DNA of 64,000 nt from an uncultured Porphyromonadaceae bacterium (GCA_947174335.1 CAMWIM010000002.1:30852-94851), one strand, 5' to 3'; counted from the stretch's first letter, positions 35,271 to 45,014 are shown. Numbers and translations: made by a program. Notes: generated from the sequence alone by a model not told the origin.

Positions 35271-35791
35271 GGAAATCGGAGAATAATATTTTTAAACAAA
35301 TTATAATGGGGGGTGACCTTTGGATTATCTATTGTAACTGTCAGAACTGCAGTCTTAAAATTAACATTATTCAGTTCATTCAAAATAGATAAAAGTGTTT
35401 TACCCGTATCAATAGCGTCATCTACAATCAGTATATTTTGACAACGAGCAGGTATAATTACTTTTATAAAACAAGTTTTTTCAAATGGTACTACCCTCTT
35501 AATTTTAAGTGATATAATCCTTAAACAATTTAATAGTCCTATCGGGAAATATCGTAGTATTTGAAAAGAAGCAAAGTTTCTATTCTTCTTATTAACACCA
35601 ACATGGATTAACTCAATTGAGTTGTCGTTATAAAGTCGAGAAAGTTCTTTACAAATTATTTCAGCCGGTTTAAGTCCTCCATTGAGAACTGCTAAAATAC
35701 AATCGGGATGATATGCTGATTCATAAACCTCGTAAGCCAAACGACTACAAAGTTCATGTAACTCATTAATATCAACTGTTTTTACGAGCAT
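35249..35791 (-). CDS. Phosphoribosyltransferase-family protein, 180 aa
   Basis: Type I phosphoribosyltransferase fold. The PRPP-binding motif ILIVDDAIDTGKTLLSIL (about residues 119-136) is intact, and LNGGLKPAE (about 36-44) is the pyrophosphate loop. A basic, hydrophobic flexible-loop region lies between. The acceptor cannot be read; it is not a clear match to hypoxanthine, orotate or xanthine enzymes. Overlaps GT2 by 10 bases upstream and the HAD gene by 22 bases downstream. A regulatory or a glycan-linked role is possible. Confidence 0.78.
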   Translation of the reverse strand: MLVKTVDINELHELCSRLAYEVYESAYHPDCILAVLNGGLKPAEIICKELSRLYNDNSIELIHVGVNKKNRNFASFQILRYFPIGLLNCLRIISLKIKRVVPFEKTCFIKVIIPARCQNILIVDDAIDTGKTLLSILNELNNVNFKTAVLTVTIDNPKVTPHYNLFKNIILRFPWARDAK

Positions 35792-36744
35792 TTCATCGCA
35801 AATTTTAAAATTGGGATTCCACTTAGGGCTAAAACAGCTCCTAATCTATTTTTCATACGGGCATTGCTATCCTTTAAAGCCATTGGAACTAATTGTTTTA
35901 TTTCATTTATAATAAGTGACTTATTGTTAATATCTAATTTCAGACCATTCTTATAGCATCGTTTTAAAATATTCATTAATGCACTAAAACGTCGATGAAT
36001 CAAAGCCTTTTCAAGGATAGGATATTTTGGGAACAAATCTTGGCGCAGTTTTTCGGTAACATACAATAAATCAAGATGTTTTCTTGAATTATCACACATA
36101 AATCCATCATGATTTCTTCGATAATAATATAATCGACCGTCAATTTTAGCTATTTTGTTGGCTTTCAAATAGATTTCAGGTAAAAATAATAAATCCTCAT
36201 ATCTAATTCCCGGTGCAAATTGACTATCTTTAAGCAGATTACAATCAATTAATTTGGCAAATAGAGCTGAATCAAATCCTTTCTTTTGATAAAGCATATT
36301 ACTTACAGCATTGATTGGCGAAAGCACTTTGGGGAGATTGTCGCCTTTACTTAATTCTTTCAGTGATAATGTATAGTTTGCCAAAACGATTTCAGCACCT
36401 GTAATTTCATTGATTTTAAGCATCCGCTCAATCAGTTCCGGTGCCATTATATCATCTGAATCAATAAAAGAGATATGGCGTCCAATGGCAAGTTCTATTC
36501 CTTTATTTCTTGCCACTGAAACGCCATAATTATTTTCAAGGCTAATGAATTTTATCCGATTGTCAATAGACGCATATTGTTCTATAATTTTAGCGGATAT
36601 GTCGGTCGAACCGTCATTGACGATTATAAGTTCAAAATTTGTATATGTTTGAGCTAAAACCGATTCAATTGCTTGTGCAACAAACCGTTGACCATCCTTA
36701 ACCGGCATTATAATACTGACAACCGGATTTGGCTCATCAGCCAT
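35782..36744 (-). CDS. Family 2 glycosyltransferase, 320 aa
   Basis: Transfers a sugar from a nucleotide donor, probably to an envelope glycan. The GT-A core shows VSIIMPVKDG at the N-terminus, LIIVNDGSTD (about 41-50) and the metal-binding SFIDSDD (about 94-100). The catalytic region contains GIRYEDLLFLPE. The ATG at 36744 lies 8 bases after the stop of the GHL10 gene; a TTG at 36756 is also in frame but begins inside that stop region. Acceptor unknown. No other polysaccharide genes (flippase, polymerase) are adjacent. Confidence 0.88.
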   Translation of the reverse strand: MADEPNPVVSIIMPVKDGQRFVAQAIESVLAQTYTNFELIIVNDGSTDISAKIIEQYASIDNRIKFISLENNYGVSVARNKGIELAIGRHISFIDSDDIMAPELIERMLKINEITGAEIVLANYTLSLKELSKGDNLPKVLSPINAVSNMLYQKKGFDSALFAKLIDCNLLKDSQFAPGIRYEDLLFLPEIYLKANKIAKIDGRLYYYRRNHDGFMCDNSRKHLDLLYVTEKLRQDLFPKYPILEKALIHRRFSALMNILKRCYKNGLKLDINNKSLIINEIKQLVPMALKDSNARMKNRLGAVLALSGIPILKFAMKCS

Positions 36745-36752
36745 ATTCAATA

Positions 36753-38225
36753 TCAATTATATTTAATTGGCATTGAAGCCGGAGATTCATTGTTAACTCG
36801 GTCGAGTGCTGTTACAAAGATAATGCTTCCTTTGAGTGATTCAGGTAATGTAAACGAAGTCTCACGAGTAACCCCAAGAATATTTTCCGCATTGTTAATA
36901 GCAGAAGTATTTGAGCTATCAGCCTTATAAACAACATATTGAATAACATCTTGTGCTGTTCCTTTAGCTTTATGTCCATTCCAAAAAACAACTCCATTTT
37001 TTATTTTAATGCCATTTACAGGTTCAGGCTTAACAGAGCTTATCCATGGGTATGAAGGTACGAGCGCAATGGTTGACTGAAGATCGTTTGCGAGAGAGTC
37101 AGCAACTCCGAGCATATTACGAGTGATGAGATAGCCGGGCCACCAGCAGTTACCTTGAACATTTTCAAGCTGACGAGACAATTCGACTTTATGGCGCAAT
37201 TGTGATTTCTCGGTAGATGGAACAAGGTCGGGGGTCTTCATGGTTGCAGAAATGTCCTGACCATAATACATGTGGCGACCATTGGCATTTTTATTCCACC
37301 AGTGAGCAAGTTCAAGTGATGAAGCACGCTTATTTTCAAGAGTCCAATACAACTGCGGCAACATGTAGTCTACCCATCCATTACGAGTCCACAAGAGAAC
37401 ATCAGCATACAAATCATCATAGTTCTGCAAGCCGTTAGTTTTACTTCCGGTCGGATCAGACGATTCGTTACGCCAGATACCAAAAGGACTGATACCAAAA
37501 CGAACCCAAGGTTTGATTTGAGAAATTGTATTGTGAATCTCACTAATCAAGAGGTTAACATTTTCACGACGCCAGTCGTCAAGCGACATGTCATTACCAT
37601 ATTTCTGATATGATTTACTGTCGGGAAATTCTTGTCCGGCAACAGGATAGGGATAGAAATAATCATCCATGTGAATTGCATCAACATCATAATTATTCAG
37701 TATGTCGGCAACTACATTGCAGATAAATTCACGGTTTTCGGGTAACCCCGGATCAAAATATTTTGCACCATTAAAAGTCACGAAACGCCAAGGTTCCTTA
37801 TAAATAAGATGATTTTTAGGTAAAACATCTTTTGCCGAAGTTGTTACACGATAAGGATTTAACCACGCGTGGAGTTCCATACCTCTCTTATGACATTCTT
37901 CAGTCATAAACTGCAAAGGATCCCAATAAGGCGAGGGTGCTTTGCCGTTTGTACCGGTTAAAAACTTACTCCAAGGTTCATATTTAGAGTTGTAGAATGC
38001 GTCAGCAGTCGGACGTACCTGAAATACAACAGCATTCACTCCTGTCATCTGGAGAGAATCAAGCAACGAAGTCAAGTAAGCCTTGTTTTGCTCAGTTGTT
38101 TGACGTGCATACTGGGGTTGGTGGACAGTATGAATCCACGCACCTCTAAACTCGTGTTTGGGGTTAACTCCCCACATTGTTGCCGTAGCTAATAGCCCTA
38201 AAGCAAACAGAAATTTAAACTTCAT
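36753..38225 (-). CDS. Exported glycosyl-hydrolase-like protein, GHL10 (DUF187) family
   Basis: Periplasmic or surface protein with a TIM-barrel of the GHL10 family (related to YngK). After a signal peptide (about residues 1-19) it starts EFRGAWIHTVHQPQY, then has AVVFQVRPTADAFY, ELHAWLNPYR and HMDDYFYPYP (about 180-190), all hallmarks. A C-terminal fibronectin-like domain (about 400-490) follows. The natural substrate of the family is not settled; peptidoglycan or other glycan linkages are proposed. The length is 490 aa. It heads the minus-strand unit that continues with GT2, phosphoribosyltransferase and HAD. Confidence 0.9.
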   Translation of the reverse strand: MKFKFLFALGLLATATMWGVNPKHEFRGAWIHTVHQPQYARQTTEQNKAYLTSLLDSLQMTGVNAVVFQVRPTADAFYNSKYEPWSKFLTGTNGKAPSPYWDPLQFMTEECHKRGMELHAWLNPYRVTTSAKDVLPKNHLIYKEPWRFVTFNGAKYFDPGLPENREFICNVVADILNNYDVDAIHMDDYFYPYPVAGQEFPDSKSYQKYGNDMSLDDWRRENVNLLISEIHNTISQIKPWVRFGISPFGIWRNESSDPTGSKTNGLQNYDDLYADVLLWTRNGWVDYMLPQLYWTLENKRASSLELAHWWNKNANGRHMYYGQDISATMKTPDLVPSTEKSQLRHKVELSRQLENVQGNCWWPGYLITRNMLGVADSLANDLQSTIALVPSYPWISSVKPEPVNGIKIKNGVVFWNGHKAKGTAQDVIQYVVYKADSSNTSAINNAENILGVTRETSFTLPESLKGSIIFVTALDRVNNESPASMPIKYN

Positions 38226-38247
38226 ATATAATAATGATTAGATTATT

Positions 38248-38688
38248 TTAAGCGTCATCGTCGTCATCGACATCATCAAAATCAAAGTCCCATCCTGAAT
38301 CAAATGCTTCTTCGGTGAAACGAGCCAATTCTCGTCCTTCACGTTTAGTTGGGCGTCCAAGTCCTTTCCGACGGTCAACGAATCCGTTGATTTTTACAAT
38401 CTCAAGCAAATCAAGTTCAGACTGTGGCGTTAAATTTTCCATATAATCAGGAACAAGCTTGGCTCCAAGGCGATTTTCAGTCAGTCCTTTTACCTTAAAA
38501 GAATATGTTACCGGCGATTTTCGCACATTGACTATGTCGCCGACTTTTATTGTACGCGATGGTTTCGCTATTACTTGATTTTCGCCAAGCGTAACACGCC
38601 CCTTTTTACAAGCTTCCGTAGCAAGGGTGCGAGTCTTGAAAATTCTCATAGCCCATAACCATTTATCAACTCGAACTTCTTGAGGCAT
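38248..38688 (-). CDS. hslR: S4-domain RNA-binding protein, Hsp15-like
   Basis: Hsp15 family protein that binds stalled 50S subunits carrying nascent-chain tRNA. The S4 domain covers about residues 5-65 (VRVDKWLWAMRIFKTRTLA is the signature). A basic segment follows (RKGLGRPTKREGRELARF), and the C-terminus is a run of aspartates. The length of 146 aa is near the family norm. It lies 3 bases after pth, in the order rplY-pth-hslR; all three act at the ribosome or on peptidyl-tRNA, so the grouping makes functional sense. Confidence 0.9.
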   Translation of the reverse strand: MPQEVRVDKWLWAMRIFKTRTLATEACKKGRVTLGENQVIAKPSRTIKVGDIVNVRKSPVTYSFKVKGLTENRLGAKLVPDYMENLTPQSELDLLEIVKINGFVDRRKGLGRPTKREGRELARFTEEAFDSGWDFDFDDVDDDDDA

Positions 38689-38691
38689 AGA

Positions 38692-39255
38692 TTATTTGTT
38701 ATTAAAATCACACATGGCAGTCTGGATACCTGCGAGACAAAATGTTTTAATGGCATCAATAGCCACATCAATCCTTATAGGCAACTTCTGACGTTCATCG
38801 AGCGAAAAACTGCCAAGAACATATTCTATTTGACGTCCACGCGGGAAATCATTCCCAATGCCAAATCTAAGACGGGGATATTCGTCGGTTCCAAGCATCT
38901 GAGCTATATTCTTCAAGCCATTGTGACCTGCATCACTCCCCTTTGGCTTAATTCTAATTGCACCGAAAGGTAATGCCAAGTCATCGACAATAACCAGAAT
39001 ATTATCAATGTCGATTGATTCTTTTTCAACCCAATAACGAACAGCATTGCCGCTCAAATTCATGAATGTAGACGGCTTCAGTAATATCAACTGTTTATTT
39101 TTGAGTCTCATGCGGGCAATATCGCCATAACGTTCTGTTGAAAAAGAAGTATTGGATGCCTCGGCAAAGGCATCCAATACTTTAAATCCGATATTATGGC
39201 GAGTATCACGATATTCATCGCCGATATTACCAAGCCCTACGATTAAATATTTCAT
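38692..39255 (-). CDS. pth: Peptidyl-tRNA hydrolase
   Basis: Releases tRNA from peptidyl-tRNA dropped from ribosomes. The signature [18 protein letters not shown] (residues 7-24) holds the conserved Asn9 and catalytic His20. [10 protein letters not shown] (about 60-69) and VDDLALPFG (about 91-99) are the further active-site strands, with [11 protein letters not shown] (about 105-115). The length of 187 aa is typical. It lies 26 bases after rplY and 3 before hslR. Confidence 0.96.
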   Translation of the reverse strand: MKYLIVGLGNIGDEYRDTRHNIGFKVLDAFAEASNTSFSTERYGDIARMRLKNKQLILLKPSTFMNLSGNAVRYWVEKESIDIDNILVIVDDLALPFGAIRIKPKGSDAGHNGLKNIAQMLGTDEYPRLRFGIGNDFPRGRQIEYVLGSFSLDERQKLPIRIDVAIDAIKTFCLAGIQTAMCDFNNK

Positions 39256-39281
39256 AGGGGTATTATATCAATATTTCAAAT

Positions 39282-39938
39282 TTATTTACCTGCGGCAGCT
39301 GCAGCAGCGGCACCACGAGCAGCACGAGTGAGCTGAACAGCACAAACAACCGCATTCTTAGCGTTAACGAGTTCAAGACCATCAAAGTGGAGATCCCCGA
39401 TTTGAAGAGTTTTGCCAAGACCAAGGTTGTCAACATTGATAACAACACGTTCGGGGATATTGGTGTAAGGTGCTTTAACTTTGATTTTCTTCATAGAAAG
39501 AGTAAGTTTACCACCAGCTTTAACACCCTCGGCGTGACCTTCGAGCTGAACGGGAACTTCCATAACGACAGGTTTCTTGTCGGTTACTTCGAGAAGATCG
39601 ATGTGAAGAATTGAATCTTTAACGGGATGGAACTGAATTTCTTTTAAAACAGCCATTTTGGTTTCTCCGTTGAAAGACAACTCGATAGCAAAGATATCAG
39701 GAGTGTAAATGAGTTTGCGAACTGCGTCATTGTTAACCACGAGATCAGTAGTGATCATTGCTTTACCGTTGCCGATTTCTACGATTTTTTGACCGGGAGC
39801 CAATTTTACGTTTTTACCTGCTTCGATGATTTCACCACCGTTAAGAACTACAGGGATAAGACCTTCGTTACGAAGAGCTTTAGCAGCTTTTTTGCCGAGC
39901 TCTACACGAGGACGGGCTTCAAGTTTAAATGTTTTCAT
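39282..39938 (-). CDS. rplY: 50S ribosomal protein L25/general stress protein Ctc
   Basis: Binds 5S rRNA. The ATG at 39938 gives 218 aa; an earlier ATG at 39962 would add eight residues before MKTFKLEA and is less likely. The N-terminal L25 domain (about 1-95) carries the family pattern with KKAAKALRNEGLIPVV, and a C-terminal beta domain (about 96-205) makes it the longer Ctc/TL5 form. It ends with ARGAAAAAAAGK, an alanine-rich tail as in many Bacteroidetes homologs. First gene of the rplY-pth-hslR unit. Confidence 0.93.
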   Translation of the reverse strand: MKTFKLEARPRVELGKKAAKALRNEGLIPVVLNGGEIIEAGKNVKLAPGQKIVEIGNGKAMITTDLVVNNDAVRKLIYTPDIFAIELSFNGETKMAVLKEIQFHPVKDSILHIDLLEVTDKKPVVMEVPVQLEGHAEGVKAGGKLTLSMKKIKVKAPYTNIPERVVINVDNLGLGKTLQIGDLHFDGLELVNAKNAVVCAVQLTRAARGAAAAAAAGK

Positions 39939-40020
39939 TTGTTTTTTAATTGTGTTACTCAAAATTAAGTGAATTAGTGCTCCTTAATTTCCCATCACAC
40001 GGGATTGCTAAAAAGCGGTG

Positions 40021-40051
40021 CAAAGTTACTGTTTTTTTATGTAATTATCAA
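40021..40051 (-). promoter_or_regulatory. Promoter of the rplY-pth-hslR operon
   Basis: TAACTTTG on the minus strand (40028-40021) with a TTG at 40051-40049, 20 bases upstream. The ATG of rplY is 83 bases downstream. Confidence 0.6.
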
Positions 40052-40103
40052 TTTTTTCAGATGTTAATTAACTTCATCCACAAAAAAACAGCAAAAATTT
40101 GCA

Positions 40104-41492
40104 TTATTTTGTCATTTCAGTAATAATCGATTTGATTTTCTCAGCGAGTGACTCAGCTTCATTCATTGTATGGGCTTCAGAATAAATACGGATGATTGGC
40201 TCAGTATTTGACTTGCGGAGATGAACCCATGAGTCGGCAAAATCAATTTTCACGCCATCTATATCTGTGATTTTTTCACCTGCAAAACGCTGTTTAACAG
40301 CTTCGAGAATTTTATCAACATTAATCTCGGGTGTTAATTCGATTTTTGATTTAGCGATTGAATAAGCGGGATATTGTTTTTTTAGTTCGCTAACCTTTTT
40401 GCCACTCTTAGCCAAAAGTGTAAGGAACAGCGCAACGCCAACGAGAGCATCGCGACCATAGTGAGAAGCGGGATAGATTACGCCACCGTTACCTTCACCA
40501 CCAATAACCGCTCCGGTTTCTTTCATTTTGGTAACCACGTTAACTTCGCCGACAGCCGAAGCGTTGTATTCACAACCATGAGCAGCTGTCACGTCACGCA
40601 AAGCGCGTGATGAACTGAGATTGCTTACAGTAGCACCGGGAGTTTTTGAGAGAATATAATCAGCAACAGCCACGAGTGTATATTCTTCAACAAACATTTC
40701 GCCGTTTTCCATCACAATTGCAAGGCGGTCAACATCGGGGTCAACAACAAAACCGACATCAGCTTTGGAATTTTTCATCAATGATGAAATTTGAGTGAGG
40801 TTTTCGGGAATCGGTTCGGGTGTATGTGCAAAGTGACCTGTCGGTTCACAGTTTAATTCGATTATATTTTTGACACCAAGTCGACGTAAAAGTTCAGGAA
40901 TTACAACACCGCCAACCGAGTTAACGGCATCGACAGCCACTGTAAAGTCAGCTTTTGAAATAGCTTCGACATCAACGAGGTCAAGATCAAGAACTTTATC
41001 GATATGACGACGTGTATATGTTTCATTTACATATTCATGACCAAGCTCATCAACCGAAACAAACTGATATTCTTCAGTTTCGGCAATACGAAGTACTTCT
41101 TTACCTTGAGCGTCATTAAGGAATTCGCCGTCTTTATTAAGCAATTTAAGTGCATTCCACTGCTTAGGATTGTGAGAAGCTGTGAGAATGATTCCTCCAC
41201 AAGCCCCCTCTTCAACCACAGCAATCTCTGTAGTAGGAGTTGTTGCGAGACCGATGTTAATAACATCAAAGCCCATTGCTACGAGTGTTCCAACAACAAT
41301 ATCATTTACCATTTTGCCTGAGAGACGAGCATCTCTACCAACGACAATAAGGCGAGAACGGCAATCGGTTGTTTTTTTTATAAATGCAGCATAAGCTGCT
41401 GTAAATTTCACAATATCCAATGGGCTGAGACCATCACCCGGACGACTTCCGATGGTTCCGCGGATACCAGAGATAGATTTTATCAGTGACAT
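40104..41492 (-). CDS. glmM: Phosphoglucosamine mutase
   Basis: Interconverts glucosamine-6-phosphate and glucosamine-1-phosphate for UDP-GlcNAc and cell-wall synthesis. The phosphoserine loop is TASHNP with Ser106; the magnesium loop is DPDVDR (near 240), the sugar loop is GGEGNGG and the phosphate loop RKSNTEP near the end. The GGEGNGG form is like that of archaeal-type mutases rather than GGEQSGH of E. coli GlmM, so a phosphomannomutase activity cannot be excluded. The length is 462 aa. It is third in the nrnA-DUF4827-glmM order. Confidence 0.88.
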   Translation of the reverse strand: MSLIKSISGIRGTIGSRPGDGLSPLDIVKFTAAYAAFIKKTTDCRSRLIVVGRDARLSGKMVNDIVVGTLVAMGFDVINIGLATTPTTEIAVVEEGACGGIILTASHNPKQWNALKLLNKDGEFLNDAQGKEVLRIAETEEYQFVSVDELGHEYVNETYTRRHIDKVLDLDLVDVEAISKADFTVAVDAVNSVGGVVIPELLRRLGVKNIIELNCEPTGHFAHTPEPIPENLTQISSLMKNSKADVGFVVDPDVDRLAIVMENGEMFVEEYTLVAVADYILSKTPGATVSNLSSSRALRDVTAAHGCEYNASAVGEVNVVTKMKETGAVIGGEGNGGVIYPASHYGRDALVGVALFLTLLAKSGKKVSELKKQYPAYSIAKSKIELTPEINVDKILEAVKQRFAGEKITDIDGVKIDFADSWVHLRKSNTEPIIRIYSEAHTMNEAESLAEKIKSIITEMTK

Positions 41493-41534
41493 GCTTTTAT
41501 ATGGTTAAATTGGTTTACTAAAATGTAACTAAAT

Positions 41535-42116
41535 TTATACAGCCGGTTTATAATAGCTTATATTATAAAGGAATGGGGTAACTAATGCGATTTCAGATAC
41601 AAAGCCATATTGTGATTTCAATACAATATTAACTTTAGCATTATAATTCAGATATGTCATAGGTAGCTGAATACCCATGCCATATTGAGATGATGCGGTT
41701 ATACGGTAGTTGTTAAGTCTGAACCACGTTGGTTCGCTTTCCATATTATTGGCATTTCCGCCACCGTTAGGAAGAGTGTCGGAGTTTGCATAATCGCCCA
41801 AGTCATAACGAATATAACGGAAATATACGACATCGTCATCAACCGGACGTTCACCATCGCCGCGGTCAAGAACCTGCATATATACGTTCCCTTCTTCATC
41901 CATACGATAGAATGGTGCATCGGGACCGATTTCAAACGCTGAGTCAGCCGGCACTTCATTCACGACCCGTTGATTTGCCAAGAAAGCATTAATGTTTACC
42001 TTTTCGTCATTAAGGAGTTCGGAATAACTCTTGCTATCGTTGCAAGCGATAAACGACACTGATGCAAAAACTGTCGCAATTACTCCAAGAATCATTCTTC
42101 CGTTTATTTTCTTCAT
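41535..42116 (-). CDS. DUF4827 lipoprotein, 193 aa
   Basis: A Bacteroidetes lipoprotein of unknown function. The signal ends in FIAC (Cys25) after a hydrophobic core; the mature protein has the family's KSYSELLNDEKVNINAF start and a domain of about 150 residues rich in Tyr and Asn, possibly FKBP-like in fold but without a recognisable isomerase active site. Located between nrnA (27 bases) and glmM (42 bases) and probably cotranscribed. Confidence 0.85.
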   Translation of the reverse strand: MKKINGRMILGVIATVFASVSFIACNDSKSYSELLNDEKVNINAFLANQRVVNEVPADSAFEIGPDAPFYRMDEEGNVYMQVLDRGDGERPVDDDVVYFRYIRYDLGDYANSDTLPNGGGNANNMESEPTWFRLNNYRITASSQYGMGIQLPMTYLNYNAKVNIVLKSQYGFVSEIALVTPFLYNISYYKPAV

Positions 42117-42143
42117 TTTTATATTATCTCTTATTATTTAGCT

Positions 42144-43172
42144 TTAATTAAAAACATATTTATCAAAATCGGCCATTGCTTTTTCAAATGTAGCAATAGC
42201 TTCTTCCATTGTTCCGTTAAATTCACCTCCGGCTGCATTCTTATGACCTCCCCCATTAAAATATTTTGAACACATTTCATTAACGGGGACATCACCTTCA
42301 GAGCGGGTAGATACTTTCACATATCCGTCAGCCTGACGCAGATAAACAACATAGTGAATTTCAGGAACCGATAACGGGACATTAACAAGTCCTTCAGTCA
42401 AACCGGGCTGAAAATTAAATTTTTCAAGATCTTCTTTATCCAAAACCATTAACGCAGCATGATGGTCAGGGTAAAAATAAGTTCGCTCACTAATAGCGTA
42501 TCCGTTTATCTTTAATTGATTGATTGTTTTTGTATTGAATGCCTTTTTGTAAAGTGAATCTTTATCCACTCCCCTTTTAAGAAGTTCGGCAATTACAATA
42601 TATATATCGGGATCTTGACTATTGTATGAAAAGTTTCCGGTATCTGTCATCATGCCGGTGTAGATACATGATGCCACATCTTTATCGACCAACCTGAGCC
42701 ATCCAAGTTGGCATATCACTCTAAAAAGCAACATACAGGTTGATGACACTTCGGGATGAGAGATTATGACATCGGCATCAATTTCAGGATCTAAATGATG
42801 ATCTATCAATATTTTATGAGCCTTTGAATTTACAAGTGACCCCTCTAGTCTATCAATGCGATAGGGTGCATTAAAATCGAGGCAAAATATCAAATCAGCT
42901 TCTTTAAAAAGCAGACGGGCAAATTCTTCATGACGAGTTGCAGCTACGACCTCTTTTACGCCCGGAATAAACGTCAAAGAGTTTGGAACCTGATCGGGAG
43001 TAACTACATGTACCTTCTTTCCCATTTCCGATAAAATTTGGCAAAGAGCGGTAGACGAACCGAGCGCATCCCCATCAGGAGCAAGATGACAGGTAATGAC
43101 AATATTATTTGCCATTCGAGTCAACTCGTCTATTTTCTTGATTTTATCGGCTTTAATTATTGGAGTAAGCAT
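42144..43172 (-). CDS. nrnA: DHH-family phosphoesterase, NrnA-like oligoribonuclease/pAp phosphatase
   Basis: Degrades very short RNA oligomers or cyclic-dinucleotide products and may dephosphorylate pAp. The DHH domain shows HLAPDGDALGSS (about residues 30-41), CLDFN and the LIDHH motif (about 123-127). The DHHA1 domain ends in GGGHKNAAGG (about 311-320). The length of 342 aa is normal. Substrate preference among NrnA-type enzymes cannot be read from sequence. First gene of its operon. Confidence 0.9.
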   Translation of the reverse strand: MLTPIIKADKIKKIDELTRMANNIVITCHLAPDGDALGSSTALCQILSEMGKKVHVVTPDQVPNSLTFIPGVKEVVAATRHEEFARLLFKEADLIFCLDFNAPYRIDRLEGSLVNSKAHKILIDHHLDPEIDADVIISHPEVSSTCMLLFRVICQLGWLRLVDKDVASCIYTGMMTDTGNFSYNSQDPDIYIVIAELLKRGVDKDSLYKKAFNTKTINQLKINGYAISERTYFYPDHHAALMVLDKEDLEKFNFQPGLTEGLVNVPLSVPEIHYVVYLRQADGYVKVSTRSEGDVPVNEMCSKYFNGGGHKNAAGGEFNGTMEEAIATFEKAMADFDKYVFN

Positions 43173-43191
43173 ATAGTTATCTAATATTATG

Positions 43192-43199
43192 CAAAATTA
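43192..43199 (-). promoter_or_regulatory. Promoter -7 box for the nrnA operon
   Basis: TAATTTTG on the minus strand, 20 bases before the nrnA ATG; -33 not obvious. Confidence 0.5.
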
Positions 43200-43256
43200 A
43201 TGATAAATATGAAATTATACTGATATTTGTATCTAAAAAAGTTTAAAAATAAAAAC

Positions 43257-43303
43257 AAATCCATCTTTAACACATAAATATCGGTCAAAGATGGATTTTT
43301 GTT
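43257..43303 (-). terminator. Terminator of the RNase G gene
   Basis: Perfect 12-bp stem AAATCCATCTTT (43257-43268) / AAAGATGGATTT (43287-43298), T-rich downstream on the minus strand. Confidence 0.85.
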
Positions 43304-43326
43304 ATAATTTGTGATGGGACGAGGTG

Positions 43327-44949
43327 TCAATCTTCAGTCCCTCTGGTCTTGGCTTTTGATTTTGTTTTAGAGGTAGAAGTTTCAAGGTCTTTTTCTTCTT
43401 TCAAATCGACTTCATTCTTGTCTTTATCAATAATGCGATATTGCAGATAGGCAAGCGATTGGTCAGGCAAAATTTTGAACGAGCCACCAATCTGGAATTT
43501 CCATCGACGTGCGAGCGAAATAAATCCTTTCTTTAAATAGGCATCAACAAATGGGTGAACATACACGATGAAGTCTTTAATAGACAAGTCGTTGACCATA
43601 TAGTCTATTTTCTCGCGCAAAGTATCTGTAAACAACAACGAGGGCTGAACTTCACCTTTCCCATAACAAGACGGACATGTCTCGGTTGTTACGATATCAA
43701 GAGCGGGACGAACACGCTGGCGCGTGATTTGCATTAATCCGAATTTGCTCAGCGGCAGAATGTTATGACGAGCACGGTCATTAGACATGACTTCTTTCAT
43801 GTGTTCATAGAGCTTTTGACGGTGTTCAGCCTTGTTCATATCGATGAAATCAATTACAATGATTCCACCCATATCACGCAATCGCAACTGGCGGGCAATT
43901 TCATCAGCAGCTCTTAAATTCACCTCAAGGGCGTTGCTTTCCTGATCATTGCCGGCTTTAGCTCGATTGCCTGAGTTGACATCTATCACATGAAGTGCTT
44001 CGGTATGCTCAATAATAATATAGGCACCAGAACGGAACGATACTGTTTTTCCAAAAGAAGATTTTATCTGTTTGGTTATATTGAAGTGGTCAAATATCGG
44101 TTGGTCACCGCTATACAATTTGACTATTTCTTTTCGGTCGGGAGCAATTAACGAAACATATTTGTCAATTTGCTCTTTAATTTCAGGGTCATTTACATAA
44201 ATATCTTCAAATGTAGGGCTGAAAATATCGCGTAATACCCCGACAATGCGGCTTTCTTCTTCAAAAATCAGTGATGGCACCTCTGCTTTTTGAGCTTTCT
44301 CAATTGTTGATTCCCAACAATGAAGCAAAGTTTTGAGTTCGTTGTTCAATTCCGCAACCTTTTTCCCTTCAGCTGATGTGCGTACAATCACTCCAAAATT
44401 TTTAGGGCGGATTGATTCAACGAGTTGACGCAAGCGAACTTTTTCTTCGCTTGTCTTAATTTTCTGGGAAATAGATATTTTGTCGCTAAACGGAATCAGG
44501 ACAAGGTAACGGCCTGTAAATGTTATTTCGGTTGTCAAGCGAGGACCTTTAGACGAAATCGGTTCTTTGACAATCTGAACAAGTAATTCCTGACCTGCCG
44601 TCAAATGATCAGGTATAGCGCCGTGTTTGTCAATCTCAGGTTTCAGCTTCATTTTAGAAAGCTGTGGCACTTTCTTTTTATCAGAAAGCAGCTCCGAGAC
44701 AAACTCAGCGTAAGACGAAAATCTTGAGCCAAGATCTAAGTAATGTAAAAACGCATCTTTATCATAGCCCACGTTGACAAAAGCGGCATTTAATCCGGGC
44801 ATAAGTTTCTTAACTTTAGCCAGATAAATGTCACCGACAGCATAAGCCAGATTACGTGACTCTTTCTGCAGAGAAACGAGCCGCGAATCTTCAAGAAGCG
44901 CAATCGACACCTCTGATGACTGAACATCAACAATTAGTTCACTCTTCAT
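43327..44949 (-). CDS. rng: Ribonuclease G/E family endoribonuclease
   Basis: Endoribonuclease acting in rRNA processing and mRNA decay. The S1 domain occupies about 35-130 (DIYLAKVKKLMPGLNAAFVNVG). The RNase H-like/DNase I-like catalytic part has VIDVNSGN with the metal ligand and GGIIVIDFIDM. The zinc-link cysteines are in CPSCYGKG (about 432-439). The length of 540 aa, without the long C-terminal scaffold of RNase E, fits RNase G. A large hairpin lies in the leader just upstream. The gene is downstream of a 29-aa basic peptide gene and the HU gene. Confidence 0.93.
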   Translation of the reverse strand: MKSELIVDVQSSEVSIALLEDSRLVSLQKESRNLAYAVGDIYLAKVKKLMPGLNAAFVNVGYDKDAFLHYLDLGSRFSSYAEFVSELLSDKKKVPQLSKMKLKPEIDKHGAIPDHLTAGQELLVQIVKEPISSKGPRLTTEITFTGRYLVLIPFSDKISISQKIKTSEEKVRLRQLVESIRPKNFGVIVRTSAEGKKVAELNNELKTLLHCWESTIEKAQKAEVPSLIFEEESRIVGVLRDIFSPTFEDIYVNDPEIKEQIDKYVSLIAPDRKEIVKLYSGDQPIFDHFNITKQIKSSFGKTVSFRSGAYIIIEHTEALHVIDVNSGNRAKAGNDQESNALEVNLRAADEIARQLRLRDMGGIIVIDFIDMNKAEHRQKLYEHMKEVMSNDRARHNILPLSKFGLMQITRQRVRPALDIVTTETCPSCYGKGEVQPSLLFTDTLREKIDYMVNDLSIKDFIVYVHPFVDAYLKKGFISLARRWKFQIGGSFKILPDQSLAYLQYRIIDKDKNEVDLKEEKDLETSTSKTKSKAKTRGTED

Positions 44950-45014
44950 TGGACTTAGATCGTGTGTAACCGGTTAAACAATAAGTTAATAATTAAAAAG
45001 TAATAAAACACGCA

